This document shows, piece by piece, positions 1-5,182 of a DNA stretch of 5,182 nucleotides; the stretch's first letter is position 1; every line of letters starts with the position of its first letter. The notes beneath the pieces were generated by a model. The model ran no database searches. It was not told the DNA's origin and worked only from the letters and a program-made list of their open reading frames with translations. Origin of the DNA: Allobrachymonas sp. (lineage in GTDB: Bacteria; Pseudomonadota; Gammaproteobacteria; Burkholderiales; Burkholderiaceae_C); the NCBI GenBank assembly GCA_012036375.1, contig JAAUOI010000244.1, positions 1 to 5,182 of the forward strand. Direction: 5' to 3'. A program made the translations under genes and the position numbers.

Positions 1-1
1 C

Positions 2-727
2 AGCTTAGATGGCATCGCTTTCAACGGCGAGATCAAGCCTCTGGGTATCGTCGACAGCGTGATGTACCCTGGCACGCAAGCCTTCATGCGCTTTGAGTAT
101 CCTTCGCGCCTGCCCAACTTAGCGCAGCAACAGGCGCTGGATGTAGCCAAGCGCTTTTTGCAATCCGTGGGCTTCACGCATGGCTTGTTCAACATGGAAT
201 TTTTCTACTGCCAGGCCACGCAAACGCTCAAGGTGATTGAATTCAACCCACGCATGGCCTCACAGTTTGCAGATTTGTACCAGCGCGTGGACGGCCTCAA
301 TTTGCACGCCATGGCCATTGAGCTGGCGCATGGCCGCGATCCTTGGGCCTTATCTCGCACTGCAAGCACAGCAAACTGCGCCAGCAGCTTCGTCTATCGC
401 GTGTTTGATGAGCGAGCCGCACACCTACCTCAGCGTATTCCGCCTATGCCGAGCGCCGCACAACTCCAGCAATTGCAAGCGCAGTTTCCCGATCATTTGC
501 TGCTGCAATTCCCCAAAGCGGGCCACTCGCTCGCACGAGATTTCAAATGGTTGGGCAGCTACCGCTATGGCATCGTGCATTTGGGTGGCCGCGATGCGCA
601 AGACTTGCAAGAGCGCTGCCAGCGCATCAGCGGTATCCTCGGCTGGCTTGCGCCTTACTCTGATGGCCTGCAAGAGGAACTCTCAGTGCCCTCGCCGCTC
701 ACATCAGCCTTACCTCTTCGTTTTTAA
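2..727 (+). CDS. ATP-grasp domain enzyme, C-terminal part (5' end outside window)
   Basis: The frame is open from base 2 with no stop, so the gene begins upstream of the window; the GTG/ATG at 59-64 lie inside it and are not the start. The visible 241 residues show the second half of an ATP-grasp fold. A segment reading DGIAFNGEIKPLGIVDS is the typical beta-strand pair before the nucleotide site. NMEFF (about visible residues 64-68) and IEFNPR (79-84) supply the Glu and Asn that bind magnesium and ATP phosphates, and a VDGLN...ELAHGRDP stretch follows, as in biotin carboxylase-like and carnosine synthase-like ligases. Such enzymes couple ATP hydrolysis to joining a carboxylate to an amine or other nucleophile through an acyl-phosphate. 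The substrate cannot be read from this half. It is probably cytoplasmic. It sits 19 nt ahead of the first YHS lipoprotein on the same strand, so co-transcription is likely but a functional link is unproven. The ATP-grasp call is firm; the subfamily is not. Confidence 0.85.
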   Translation, partial: SLDGIAFNGEIKPLGIVDSVMYPGTQAFMRFEYPSRLPNLAQQQALDVAKRFLQSVGFTHGLFNMEFFYCQATQTLKVIEFNPRMASQFADLYQRVDGLNLHAMAIELAHGRDPWALSRTASTANCASSFVYRVFDERAAHLPQRIPPMPSAAQLQQLQAQFPDHLLLQFPKAGHSLARDFKWLGSYRYGIVHLGGRDAQDLQERCQRISGILGWLAPYSDGLQEELSVPSPLTSALPLRF

Positions 728-746
728 ACCTTAAAAAATCTGCATC

Positions 747-1334
747 ATGATCTCGCGCCGCATTTTGACGACTTTCGCACTTTCCACAGCTCTAATTCTC
801 GGAGGCTGCGCTGCGATCAACGCGCAAAACCCCAATGGCAATCTGCGCCCAGTGAACGCGCATGTGATCGGTGAGCAAAGCACCGTGATGCTCAAAGGCC
901 ATGATGTTGTTTCTTATTTCACGCAAGGCAAACATGCGCTCGGCATTGCGCAGTTCACCAGCACCTATGAAAACGTGAATTTCTACTTCGCTAGCGCCGA
1001 ACACAAAGCCCTGTTTGATAAAGAACCTACCAAATACATCCCGCAATTCGGCGGCTACTGCGCCAACGGCGTGGCCTACGGCATTCCTTGGGGCGGCGAT
1101 GCCGATACGTGGCGGATCGATGGCGGTAAGTTGTATATTTTCGGCGGCAAAGAATCCAAAGATGCCTTTGAACTGGATGTGCCCGGAAACTTGAAGCTCG
1201 CTCAGAAATACTGGGACGACGAAATCAAAGGCAACAACAGCTTTATTCAACGCACCAAGCGCATTACGTTCAAAGTCCCGCATTACAAGAGCGGCGAAGA
1301 GTTGGCGAAAATGGTTGCAGCCGCGAAGAAATAA
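747..1334 (+). CDS. YHS domain-containing lipoprotein (paralog 1)
   Basis: The 195-residue protein starts MISRRILTTFALSTALILGGC. This is a basic n-region, a hydrophobic core and a lipobox-like LGGC, so Cys21 should be lipidated after signal peptidase II cleavage. Ala at position +2 favours sorting to the outer membrane. Residues about 47-105 form a YHS-type domain: VMLKGHDVVSYF, then FYFASAEHKALFDKEPTKY, then GGYCANG with the conserved Cys105. It continues with the WGGDADTWR...GKLYIFGG region usual for this family of small exported YHS proteins. YHS domains are thought to bind metal, but the biochemical role of this exported group is not established. The ATG at 747 is the only sensible start because the signal peptide begins there; no clear Shine-Dalgarno precedes it (the upstream bases are A/T-rich). 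It follows the ATP-grasp gene by 19 nt and precedes its own paralog by about 25 nt. The basic C-terminal tail (PHYKSGEEL...VAAAKK) is shared with the paralog. Confidence 0.88.
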   Translation: MISRRILTTFALSTALILGGCAAINAQNPNGNLRPVNAHVIGEQSTVMLKGHDVVSYFTQGKHALGIAQFTSTYENVNFYFASAEHKALFDKEPTKYIPQFGGYCANGVAYGIPWGGDADTWRIDGGKLYIFGGKESKDAFELDVPGNLKLAQKYWDDEIKGNNSFIQRTKRITFKVPHYKSGEELAKMVAAAKK

Positions 1335-1350
1335 AGTTAATCTCTAATTC

Positions 1351-1355
1351 AAGGA
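1351..1355 (+). promoter_or_regulatory. Ribosome-binding site AAGGA before ATG 1360/1363
   Basis: AAGGA lies 4 nt before ATG 1360 and 7 nt before ATG 1363, good Shine-Dalgarno spacing. These two ATGs are in the wrong frame for the lipoprotein that follows, which is why the site matters: it argues that the intended start is here and that a base is extra downstream. Confidence 0.6.
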
Positions 1356-1365
1356 TGCCATGATG

Positions 1366-1378
1366 AAAACCTCTCCCC
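1366..1378 (+). other. Probable one-base frame error in the start region of YHS paralog 2
   Basis: The ATG with the ribosome-binding site (1360/1363) reads in frame 1 and runs into unrelated sequence until about 1554, while the signal peptide and YHS domain are in frame 2. Two short homopolymers lie between them, A4 at 1366-1369 and C4 at 1375-1378. Loss of one base from either would restore a single frame with a normal lipoprotein signal. It could be a sequencing indel, a real mutation, or (less likely) true use of the TTG at 1382. Confidence 0.6.
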
Positions 1379-1381
1379 GCT

Positions 1382-1984
1382 TTGCAAAGCCTCAGCAACA
1401 CTCTGAAAAGCTATGCCCTGCCCGCCGTGCTGGCCTCAGTCATGCTGTTCTCCGGCTGCGCCGCCATCACCGCGCAAAACCCCGGCGGCAAGCTCACACC
1501 CGTGAACGCGCATGTGGTCGAAGGCAATTCCCGCGTCATGCTCAAAGGCCATGATGTCGTCTCGTATTTCACACAAAACAAACATGCCATGGGTTCGCCG
1601 CAATTTAGCAGCGTCTATGAAGGCATCACCTTCCAATTCACCAGCGCGGAGAACAAAGCCTTGTTCGACAAAGAACCCGCCAAATACCAACCGCAATACG
1701 GCGGCTACTGCGCCAACGGCATCGTCTATGGCATCCCTTGGGGCGGCGATGCTGACTCATGGCGCATGATCGATGGCAAGCTCTACATCTTCGGCGGTGC
1801 AGGCTCGCGCGATGGCTTCTTGATCGACATTCCCGCTAACACCAAGTTGGCCGACAAATACTGGGCAGAAGAAGTCGCGGGCTCCAATAGCTTTTGGCAG
1901 CGCAGCAAGCGCCTCGTTTTCCGCGTGCCGCATTACAAATCAGGCTCTGAACTTGCAGCAGCTGTAGCCGCTGCAAAGAAATAA
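1382..1984 (+). CDS. YHS domain-containing lipoprotein (paralog 2), start region uncertain
   Basis: From the only start-like codon in this frame (TTG 1382) the protein has 200 residues. It has a signal peptide ending LFSGC (Cys26, Ala at +2, outer-membrane type) and the same YHS domain as its upstream neighbour, with VMLKGHDVVSYF, ENKALFDKEPAKY and GGYCANG (Cys110), then WGGDADSWRMIDGKLYIFGG. By hand alignment about 122 of 175 residues from the lipid cysteine onward match paralog 1, with no gaps needed. The start is doubtful. TTG 1382 has no Shine-Dalgarno and the frame is closed by TGA at 1364-1366, while a good AAGGA and ATG ATG AAA at 1360-1368 are in another frame. Removing one base from A4 (1366-1369) or C4 (1375-1378) fuses the ATG to the signal peptide, giving MMKPLPALQSLSNTLKSYAL or a close variant. 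The body of the gene is intact. The function is as uncertain as for paralog 1. Confidence 0.85.
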   Translation: MQSLSNTLKSYALPAVLASVMLFSGCAAITAQNPGGKLTPVNAHVVEGNSRVMLKGHDVVSYFTQNKHAMGSPQFSSVYEGITFQFTSAENKALFDKEPAKYQPQYGGYCANGIVYGIPWGGDADSWRMIDGKLYIFGGAGSRDGFLIDIPANTKLADKYWAEEVAGSNSFWQRSKRLVFRVPHYKSGSELAAAVAAAKK

Positions 1985-2017
1985 TACTATTAAAAGAATA
2001 GTGCTCTGCGCAGTATT
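1983..2017. terminator. Weak inverted repeats between convergent genes, possible terminator
   Basis: The 64-nt gap between the two converging stops holds ACTATT (1986-1991) and AATAGT (1997-2002) around a 5-nt loop. A competing longer-range pair is AATACT (1983-1988) with AGTATT (2012-2017). A T5 run at 2035-2039 is too far away for a standard intrinsic terminator. The stems are short and A/T-rich, so this is only a candidate for transcription ending between the two convergent clusters. Confidence 0.2.
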
Positions 2018-2048
2018 TACGCCGGCTATTCAAGTTTTTCCTGCTCAT

Positions 2049-2747
2049 TCAATTTGATGCTATGGTGGGCACCGGGCTCGCCCCAAGCGGGCCGGTTTGG
2101 AGTGCGGCATCTCTGCCGCCGAATTGCGCAACGAGTTGGTCTTGATCGGCTTTTGCTTGTTTGTCAACCGCGATGGGATCGAGCTGTTGTCGCAAAAGCA
2201 ATTCGAGTTGAGACAAGATGTGCGCGTGATTTGGATCGCTCGCGAGATTGATTGTTTGCCCGGGATCTTCTTGTGTATTGAACAGCTCTGGCTCGTAGCC
2301 CACGTAATGATGGTAAGCCCACTCGCCTTGACGCAGCATGTAGGCGGCGCTGGGTGAGCCCACGGCATGGTATTCGCTAAAGCCGATGCGCATGGGGTCA
2401 TCGGCCTCTTGTGCAAGAGCAATCAATGATTTGCCGGGCAAACTTGGATCTGGCGGCAAACCTGCTGCATCGAGCAATGTGGGGGCGATGTCGATCAAGT
2501 TCACATGGGTGCTGCGCACCTTCCCTTGCGGAATATCTTGCCCAGCAATGATCATGGGGATGTTGGTGGCTTCACGGTAGAGCGTGGATTTGTTCCACAT
2601 GCCGCGCACTCCTTGGTTATCGCCATGATCGCTACTCAGGATGACGCGCGTGTTGCTTTGTAAGCCAGTTTTTTCGAGCGCTTTTAAAACGATGCCAATT
2701 TGCTCATCGATGAAATTGACCAAGGCATAGTAGCAAGCGAGCGCCAT
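2049..2747 (-). CDS. Sulfatase B, C-terminal part (after frameshift)
   Basis: This 232-residue frame completes the sulfatase begun further right. It opens with MALACYYALVNFIDEQIG, the helix that precedes the second metal site in this family. The homologous sequence actually extends 14 residues upstream of this ATG (SNADDELGTSERRR), which shows that ATG 2747 is internal and not a genuine start. SSDHGD (Asp40 and His41 of this piece) supplies the remaining calcium ligands, and NKSTLYREATNIPMIIAG contains the conserved sulfate-binding Lys. The tail (PELFNTQEDPGQTINLASD, then a LDPIAVDKQAKADQ...GGRDAAL stretch and GASPVP) is the usual C-terminal subdomain. Alone it lacks the formylglycine site and could not be active. 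It overlaps the N-terminal frame by 64 nt and ends 64 nt from the stop of the converging YHS gene. Confidence 0.85.
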   Translation of the reverse strand: MALACYYALVNFIDEQIGIVLKALEKTGLQSNTRVILSSDHGDNQGVRGMWNKSTLYREATNIPMIIAGQDIPQGKVRSTHVNLIDIAPTLLDAAGLPPDPSLPGKSLIALAQEADDPMRIGFSEYHAVGSPSAAYMLRQGEWAYHHYVGYEPELFNTQEDPGQTINLASDPNHAHILSQLELLLRQQLDPIAVDKQAKADQDQLVAQFGGRDAALQTGPLGASPVPTIASN

Positions 2748-3496
2748 GCGCCTGCGCTCGCTTGTGCCCAGCTCGTCGTCGGCATTGGAAAATCAGCATG
2801 GCGTTGCACCCACGGGTGGCGTGGGATACCAGAGTCTGGATGCAAGCGAGGCAGAGGGATTTGCGCGATGTCAATGTGATCCAAGTATTTTTGCGGTACG
2901 ACCAAGGGAAAATGCGGCGCGACAAAGCCGACGAAAAGCGTCCAAGGCGGCTCATCTCGAAGCGTTGCACGTTCATGCAGCCAATTTGCGGCAAGCTTCG
3001 CGCTGGATGCATCGTATTGGTTGTAACTCGACTCCCCTGCGCCCAATTGCGTGAACAGCTTGGAAGCGCGGGGCTGATCGGGCAAGGGGTTTCGCACCGA
3101 TCCCCACACTTGACCCACGCCATCGGCCAAGTGCAAGGGTTGATGCTGCTGCGTAAAGCCGGTGGGCGCTGTGTCGTTCACATAGTGCAGCTTGCCAATA
3201 GACTCCACGCGATGCCCTGCTGCCATCAAGGCATGCCCCCATCCGGGCACACGCCCGTCATAGCCCATGGCGTTGTCCCAGTAGCCTGTTTCGTGCACCC
3301 AACGGCCAGTAGCCAAGCTCGCGCGGGCGGGCACGCAGATGGGCGAGGGCGTGAAGGCGTTGGTGAAGCGTGTGCCGCGTTCGGCCAGCGCATCCATGTG
3401 GGGCGTTTTGACGAACGGGTGACCGGCGCAGCTGAGCGCCTGCGCATCTTGCTCGTCGGTGAGCAAAATGAGTGTGTTGTGGCGTTCAAGTCTCAT
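2684..3496 (-). CDS. Sulfatase B, N-terminal catalytic part (before frameshift)
   Basis: I chose ATG 3496 (MRLERHNTLILLTDEQ); a GTG at 3511 in the same frame adds only five residues, and neither start has a clear Shine-Dalgarno. There is no signal peptide, so the enzyme is cytoplasmic. Asp14/Glu15 sit where sulfatases bind calcium. CVPARASLATG (Cys54-Gly64) is the C-x-P-x-R formylglycine signature, in which Cys54 must be oxidised by a formylglycine-generating enzyme encoded elsewhere. GKLH (Lys102, His104) and APHFP (His195) are the conserved catalytic and substrate-binding positions. Real homology ends at Phe236 (codon 2789-2791); the roughly 34 residues after that are out-of-frame read-through. 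Substrates of the family include sulfate esters and, in some branches, phosphonate monoesters; the specificity here is unknown. Confidence 0.85.
   Translation of the reverse strand: MRLERHNTLILLTDEQDAQALSCAGHPFVKTPHMDALAERGTRFTNAFTPSPICVPARASLATGRWVHETGYWDNAMGYDGRVPGWGHALMAAGHRVESIGKLHYVNDTAPTGFTQQHQPLHLADGVGQVWGSVRNPLPDQPRASKLFTQLGAGESSYNQYDASSAKLAANWLHERATLRDEPPWTLFVGFVAPHFPLVVPQKYLDHIDIAQIPLPRLHPDSGIPRHPWVQRHADFPMPTTSWAQASAGAWRSLATMPWSISSMSKLASF
2789..2792 (-). other. Frameshift site in sulfatase B (T4 on the coding strand)
   Basis: The coding strand reads GAT TTT CCA in the upstream frame, but the downstream homology needs GAT TTT TCC AAT. One missing T in the T4 run explains the break exactly. 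The P-site TTT could also re-pair perfectly one base back, so a -1 slip is mechanically possible, but no downstream stimulatory structure is evident. Confidence 0.75.
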
Positions 3497-3538
3497 GTGT
3501 TGTTGGAGCACGGCGAGTCAATCTAGGGGGTGAAAGAC

Positions 3539-3979
3539 TTAAGCAGGGCCGACAGGCTCAGGTGTTGGGTTGCGGATATCGTCTGGACGGCTCATGATTC
3601 GCTGCATCAGCTCATCGCGCAAACCGCTTGAATTTGCGTCGTCAAACAAGTTGTGGCACTCATGCGGATCGTTGTGCAGGTCATACATTTCTCCTGCGCC
3701 TGATGAGAGTTCGATCGTGAGCTTGGCGGTTTGCGTGCGAACGGTGCGCAGATCCAGCGCCACGCCGCAGCGCGACGGACCGAGTCGCCATTCGTTGAAA
3801 GCATGATCGCGCTGTGCTTCAGCATGTCCTTCAAGCAGGGGCCGCAGACTGGTGCTGTGCACCGCAGAACTCACGGGCGCTGCGGCGTAATCGGCAAAAG
3901 TTGCAGCCAAATCCAAGGTGGATACTGGGTCAGTGGATCGACTTGGCCCTGCCTCGATGCCCGGGCCACGCATGAGCAA
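3539..3979 (-). CDS. Sulfatase A, C-terminal part (after frameshift)
   Basis: This 146-residue frame begins at an internal TTG and reads LLMRGPGI, the strand after the second metal site of sulfatases. A DPVSTLDLAATFADYA helix follows, in which relatives usually have the D-x-x-P/D-L-x-P-T pattern. Next comes RPLLEGHAEAQRDHAFNEW, the typical glycine-linked 'L.G....R...F.E' region. EMYDLHNDPHECHNLFDD is the classic C-terminal 'lYDL..DP.E..NL' signature of type I sulfatases. It has no formylglycine or catalytic residues and no Shine-Dalgarno, so it is not an independent gene. It overlaps the N-terminal frame by about 109 nt and ends 42 nt before the ATG of the next sulfatase. Confidence 0.85.
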   Translation of the reverse strand: MLMRGPGIEAGPSRSTDPVSTLDLAATFADYAAAPVSSAVHSTSLRPLLEGHAEAQRDHAFNEWRLGPSRCGVALDLRTVRTQTAKLTIELSSGAGEMYDLHNDPHECHNLFDDANSSGLRDELMQRIMSRPDDIRNPTPEPVGPA

Positions 3980-5136
3980 GTGCGACGTCGCAGCAAACCG
4001 TCGTAATGCATTGGGCCTTTGAGCATCAGGCCATGATCACCGAGAAATTCGCCATGATCGGATGTGAACACGACCAAGGTGTTCTCAGCCAAACCTTCTT
4101 CTTGCAGCGCGGCGAGCATGCGGCCGACTTGATGATCAACCAAAGAAATCATGCCGTAGTAATTGGCCGTGATGTCGCGCAGTTGGGCGTCCGTTTGGAA
4201 ACTCATGCGCGAATACTCTAGCCTGACTTTTCGGCTCTCGGGCGTGCCGCCCGGCGTGTTTTCGAGGGCGGCGCGATGCCACCAAGGGCGGCGGTCTAAA
4301 TCGAGGCTTCGATGCTCGGGTAAATCCACGTCTTCAGGCCGATGCATCCAACACCAAGGTGCGGGTGCATCAAAAGGATGATGTGGGTCGGCCATCGAAA
4401 CCCAAGCGCAAAAGGGCTGCTGTGTCTTTGCACTGCTCTGGGCATTACGTTGCCGCTGCCCTTGCTGGCGTAAATAGCTCACGGTGCGATCGCCCACCCA
4501 AGTGCTGTTGTGCCAAGCTACTGGAAGCGCGCTGTTGTGGGTTTGCGCAGCATCGGTGAATGGGGCAAGCGCTTGTTTGTAGAGGGCATCTTTCACATCA
4601 CCCAAGCCATCGGCATGGTACCAGCGCTCATAGTGCAAGCCGCCGGGGGAGCGCTCTGGCAGCCAATAGTTGTGGCCGAGTTGCATCAGTTCGACATGAT
4701 CGAAGCCCATGTAAGGGCCATGCCAGTCATCGGCAAAAAGGTGTGAGCTGGGGATGTTTTCGCTGCGGCCAGTGGGGCGATTGCCATAGGAATGGTTGCT
4801 GGAAAAATGCGCTTTGCCGATGAAGCGGGTGTCGTAGCCTGCTCTTGATAGCGAGCCTGCAAAACCGTTGGCAGCAATTGATTCATCCAGATCAATCCCG
4901 TTGTCATGCGCACCACTGGAGAGCGGCAGCATGCCTGTGAGCAAAGCGCTGCGCGAAGGCATGCACACGACATTGGGCGTGATGCAGGCGGAAAAGCGTG
5001 TGCCTTGTTGCGCCAAAAGATCCAAGTGCGGCGTGCGTACTTTGCGCCCTTCAAATCCAAAGCAATCTGCACGATGCTGATCGCTCATGATCAGCAAAAT
5101 ATTGGGGCGACTCATGGGATGCTGCGTGCGCGGCAT
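3871..5136 (-). CDS. Sulfatase A, N-terminal catalytic part (before frameshift)
   Basis: ATG 5136 is preferred because it overlaps the upstream gene's TAA as TAATG, allowing coupled re-initiation; ATG 5115 (MSRPNILLIMSDQH) is the alternative. There is no signal peptide. SDQHRAD (Asp19, Gln20) gives the first metal ligands in the DQ form seen in choline-sulfatase and phosphonate monoester hydrolase branches. CMPSRSALLTG (Cys58-Gly68) is the formylglycine signature. GKAH (Lys108, His110), DPHHPF (His252), TSDHG (Asp360, His361) and Lys373 are conserved active-site positions. A Gln-rich stretch at about 224-240 precedes the DPHHPF strand and looks like a loop insertion. Residues after about 385 are out-of-frame read-through. 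This is a different sulfatase from the downstream one, not a recent duplicate: apart from the motifs the sequences differ widely. The substrate is unknown. Confidence 0.87.
   Translation of the reverse strand: MPRTQHPMSRPNILLIMSDQHRADCFGFEGRKVRTPHLDLLAQQGTRFSACITPNVVCMPSRSALLTGMLPLSSGAHDNGIDLDESIAANGFAGSLSRAGYDTRFIGKAHFSSNHSYGNRPTGRSENIPSSHLFADDWHGPYMGFDHVELMQLGHNYWLPERSPGGLHYERWYHADGLGDVKDALYKQALAPFTDAAQTHNSALPVAWHNSTWVGDRTVSYLRQQGQRQRNAQSSAKTQQPFCAWVSMADPHHPFDAPAPWCWMHRPEDVDLPEHRSLDLDRRPWWHRAALENTPGGTPESRKVRLEYSRMSFQTDAQLRDITANYYGMISLVDHQVGRMLAALQEEGLAENTLVVFTSDHGEFLGDHGLMLKGPMHYDGLLRRRTCSCVARASRQGQVDPLTQYPPWIWLQLLPITPQRP
3981..3992. repeat. Perfect 12-bp palindrome at the sulfatase A frameshift
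   Basis: TGCGACGTCGCA is its own reverse complement and sits exactly where the reading frame of sulfatase A breaks (the codons after LL, encoding RRR/T). Without the surrounding frame break it would be unremarkable. Confidence 0.8.
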
Positions 5137-5182
5137 TAATCAGCAGCGGTATAGCCCGTGGCTTTGATCACTGGCCCCCACC
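5136..5182 (-). CDS. Probable Bug/TctC-family substrate-binding protein, last 14 codons
   Basis: Reading leftward from the right edge, one frame gives WGPVIKATGYTAAD and a TAA stop. This closely resembles the C-terminus of Bug-type periplasmic solute receptors of tripartite tricarboxylate transporters, which commonly end in a WG.vIK..G..a.. pattern. The stop shares one base with the sulfatase A start (TAATG), which supports a real gene end and translational coupling. The receptor would bind an organic anion in the periplasm and hand it to TctAB-type membrane subunits. Only 14 residues are visible, so the family call rests on a short pattern and on context. Confidence 0.55.
   Translation of the reverse strand, partial: WGPVIKATGYTAAD

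Larger units (their letters stand above)
2049..3496 (-). pseudogene. Sulfatase family hydrolase (sulfatase B), one frameshift
   Basis: Two overlapping minus-strand frames together make one complete type I sulfatase. Adding one base to the A4 run at 2789-2792 (T4 on the coding strand) joins them into about 482 residues from ATG 3496, a normal length for choline-sulfatase-like enzymes. The repaired junction reads HADF then SNADDELGTSERRRMALACY, with no residues missing. All key residues are present across the two parts, so the gene looks recently broken or misread rather than long dead. If the shift is real the locus is a pseudogene, unless ribosomes slip on the T4 run. It is the last gene of the minus-strand cluster, 42 nt after the other sulfatase. 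Confidence 0.7.
3539..5136 (-). pseudogene. Sulfatase family hydrolase (sulfatase A), one frameshift
   Basis: Two overlapping minus-strand frames make one sulfatase of about 530 residues, the first after the probable transporter gene. The join lies in the conserved segment after MHYDGLLR, where relatives usually read LLRVPLLMRGPG. Here the frame changes between R383 (codon 3988-3990) and LLMRGPG (from 3979 downward). Adding one base gives an RR-x-HLLMRGPG-type join; removing two bases can give LLRVALLMRGPG, closer to the family pattern. I cannot tell which is ancestral. Catalytic and metal residues are all intact. If the shift is real, this is a pseudogene with no obvious slippage site. Confidence 0.7.

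Noticed and set aside
237..734. Plus-strand open frame of 165 codons overlapping the ATP-grasp gene
   Set aside because: It lies in an alternative frame over strongly conserved ATP-grasp motifs and has no recognisable protein features.
792..1283. Minus-strand open frame of 163 codons opposite YHS paralog 1
   Set aside because: It lies wholly inside a gene with a clear signal peptide and domain, and a similar shadow frame appears opposite paralog 2 because the two genes share codon patterns.
2018..2048. Intrinsic terminator using GCCGGC and the following T5 run
   Set aside because: GCCGGC is only a 6-bp palindrome without a loop, and the T run is separated from it by several bases, so it does not form a standard hairpin-U tract.
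2780..2795. Programmed -1 ribosomal frameshifting in sulfatase B
   Set aside because: The TTT codon can re-pair one base back, but there is no full tandem slippery heptamer and no evident pseudoknot, and sulfatases are not known to use recoding. The second sulfatase also breaks at a site with no slippery run, so a common indel cause is more likely.
2762..3526. Long plus-strand open frame of 254 codons opposite sulfatase B
   Set aside because: It is antisense to the well-supported sulfatase catalytic part. Its translation is rich in Cys, His and Arg with no recognisable domain, as expected for a shadow frame.
2049..5136. The two sulfatases as a recent tandem duplication
   Set aside because: Apart from shared family motifs the two proteins differ throughout in sequence and length (about 482 versus about 530 residues), unlike the clearly duplicated YHS pair.

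Overview
The window looks like part of a betaproteobacterial chromosome, most likely Burkholderiales (Comamonadaceae-like). This rests on moderate-to-high GC, dense gene packing, and a fragment at the right edge that resembles the C-terminus of a Bug/TctC solute-binding protein, a family greatly expanded in that order. No rRNA or marker gene is present, so the placement is an inference.

The left half (1-1984) is a plus-strand cluster of three closely spaced genes. First is the C-terminal 241 residues of an ATP-grasp enzyme that runs off the left edge. It is followed by two tandem paralogous lipoproteins, each with a YHS domain and about 70% identical to the other after the lipid-attachment cysteine. 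The gaps are 19 nt and about 25 nt, so they are probably co-transcribed. The second lipoprotein has a start-region problem: the good ribosome-binding site and ATG are in a different frame from the signal peptide and domain.

The right half (2049-5182) is a minus-strand cluster that converges on the first. Reading leftward from the right edge it holds the last 14 codons of a probable Bug-type binding protein, a sulfatase whose start overlaps that gene's stop (TAATG), and a second, different sulfatase 42 nt further on. Both sulfatases carry a cysteine-type formylglycine motif (CMPSR and CVPAR) and conserved catalytic residues, and neither has a signal peptide. Both are split into two overlapping reading frames by a short indel. 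The likely theme is uptake of a sulfated (or phosphonate-like) organic compound by a tripartite tricarboxylate-type transporter, followed by cytoplasmic hydrolysis.

The most notable result is that three of the four genes fully inside the window need a small frame correction: near 1366-1378, at 2789-2792, and inside a perfect 12-bp palindrome at 3981-3992. Either the assembly has indel errors or this locus is decaying. Apart from this I see ordinary gene families, and no evidence of a mobile element, CRISPR array, tRNA or rRNA.
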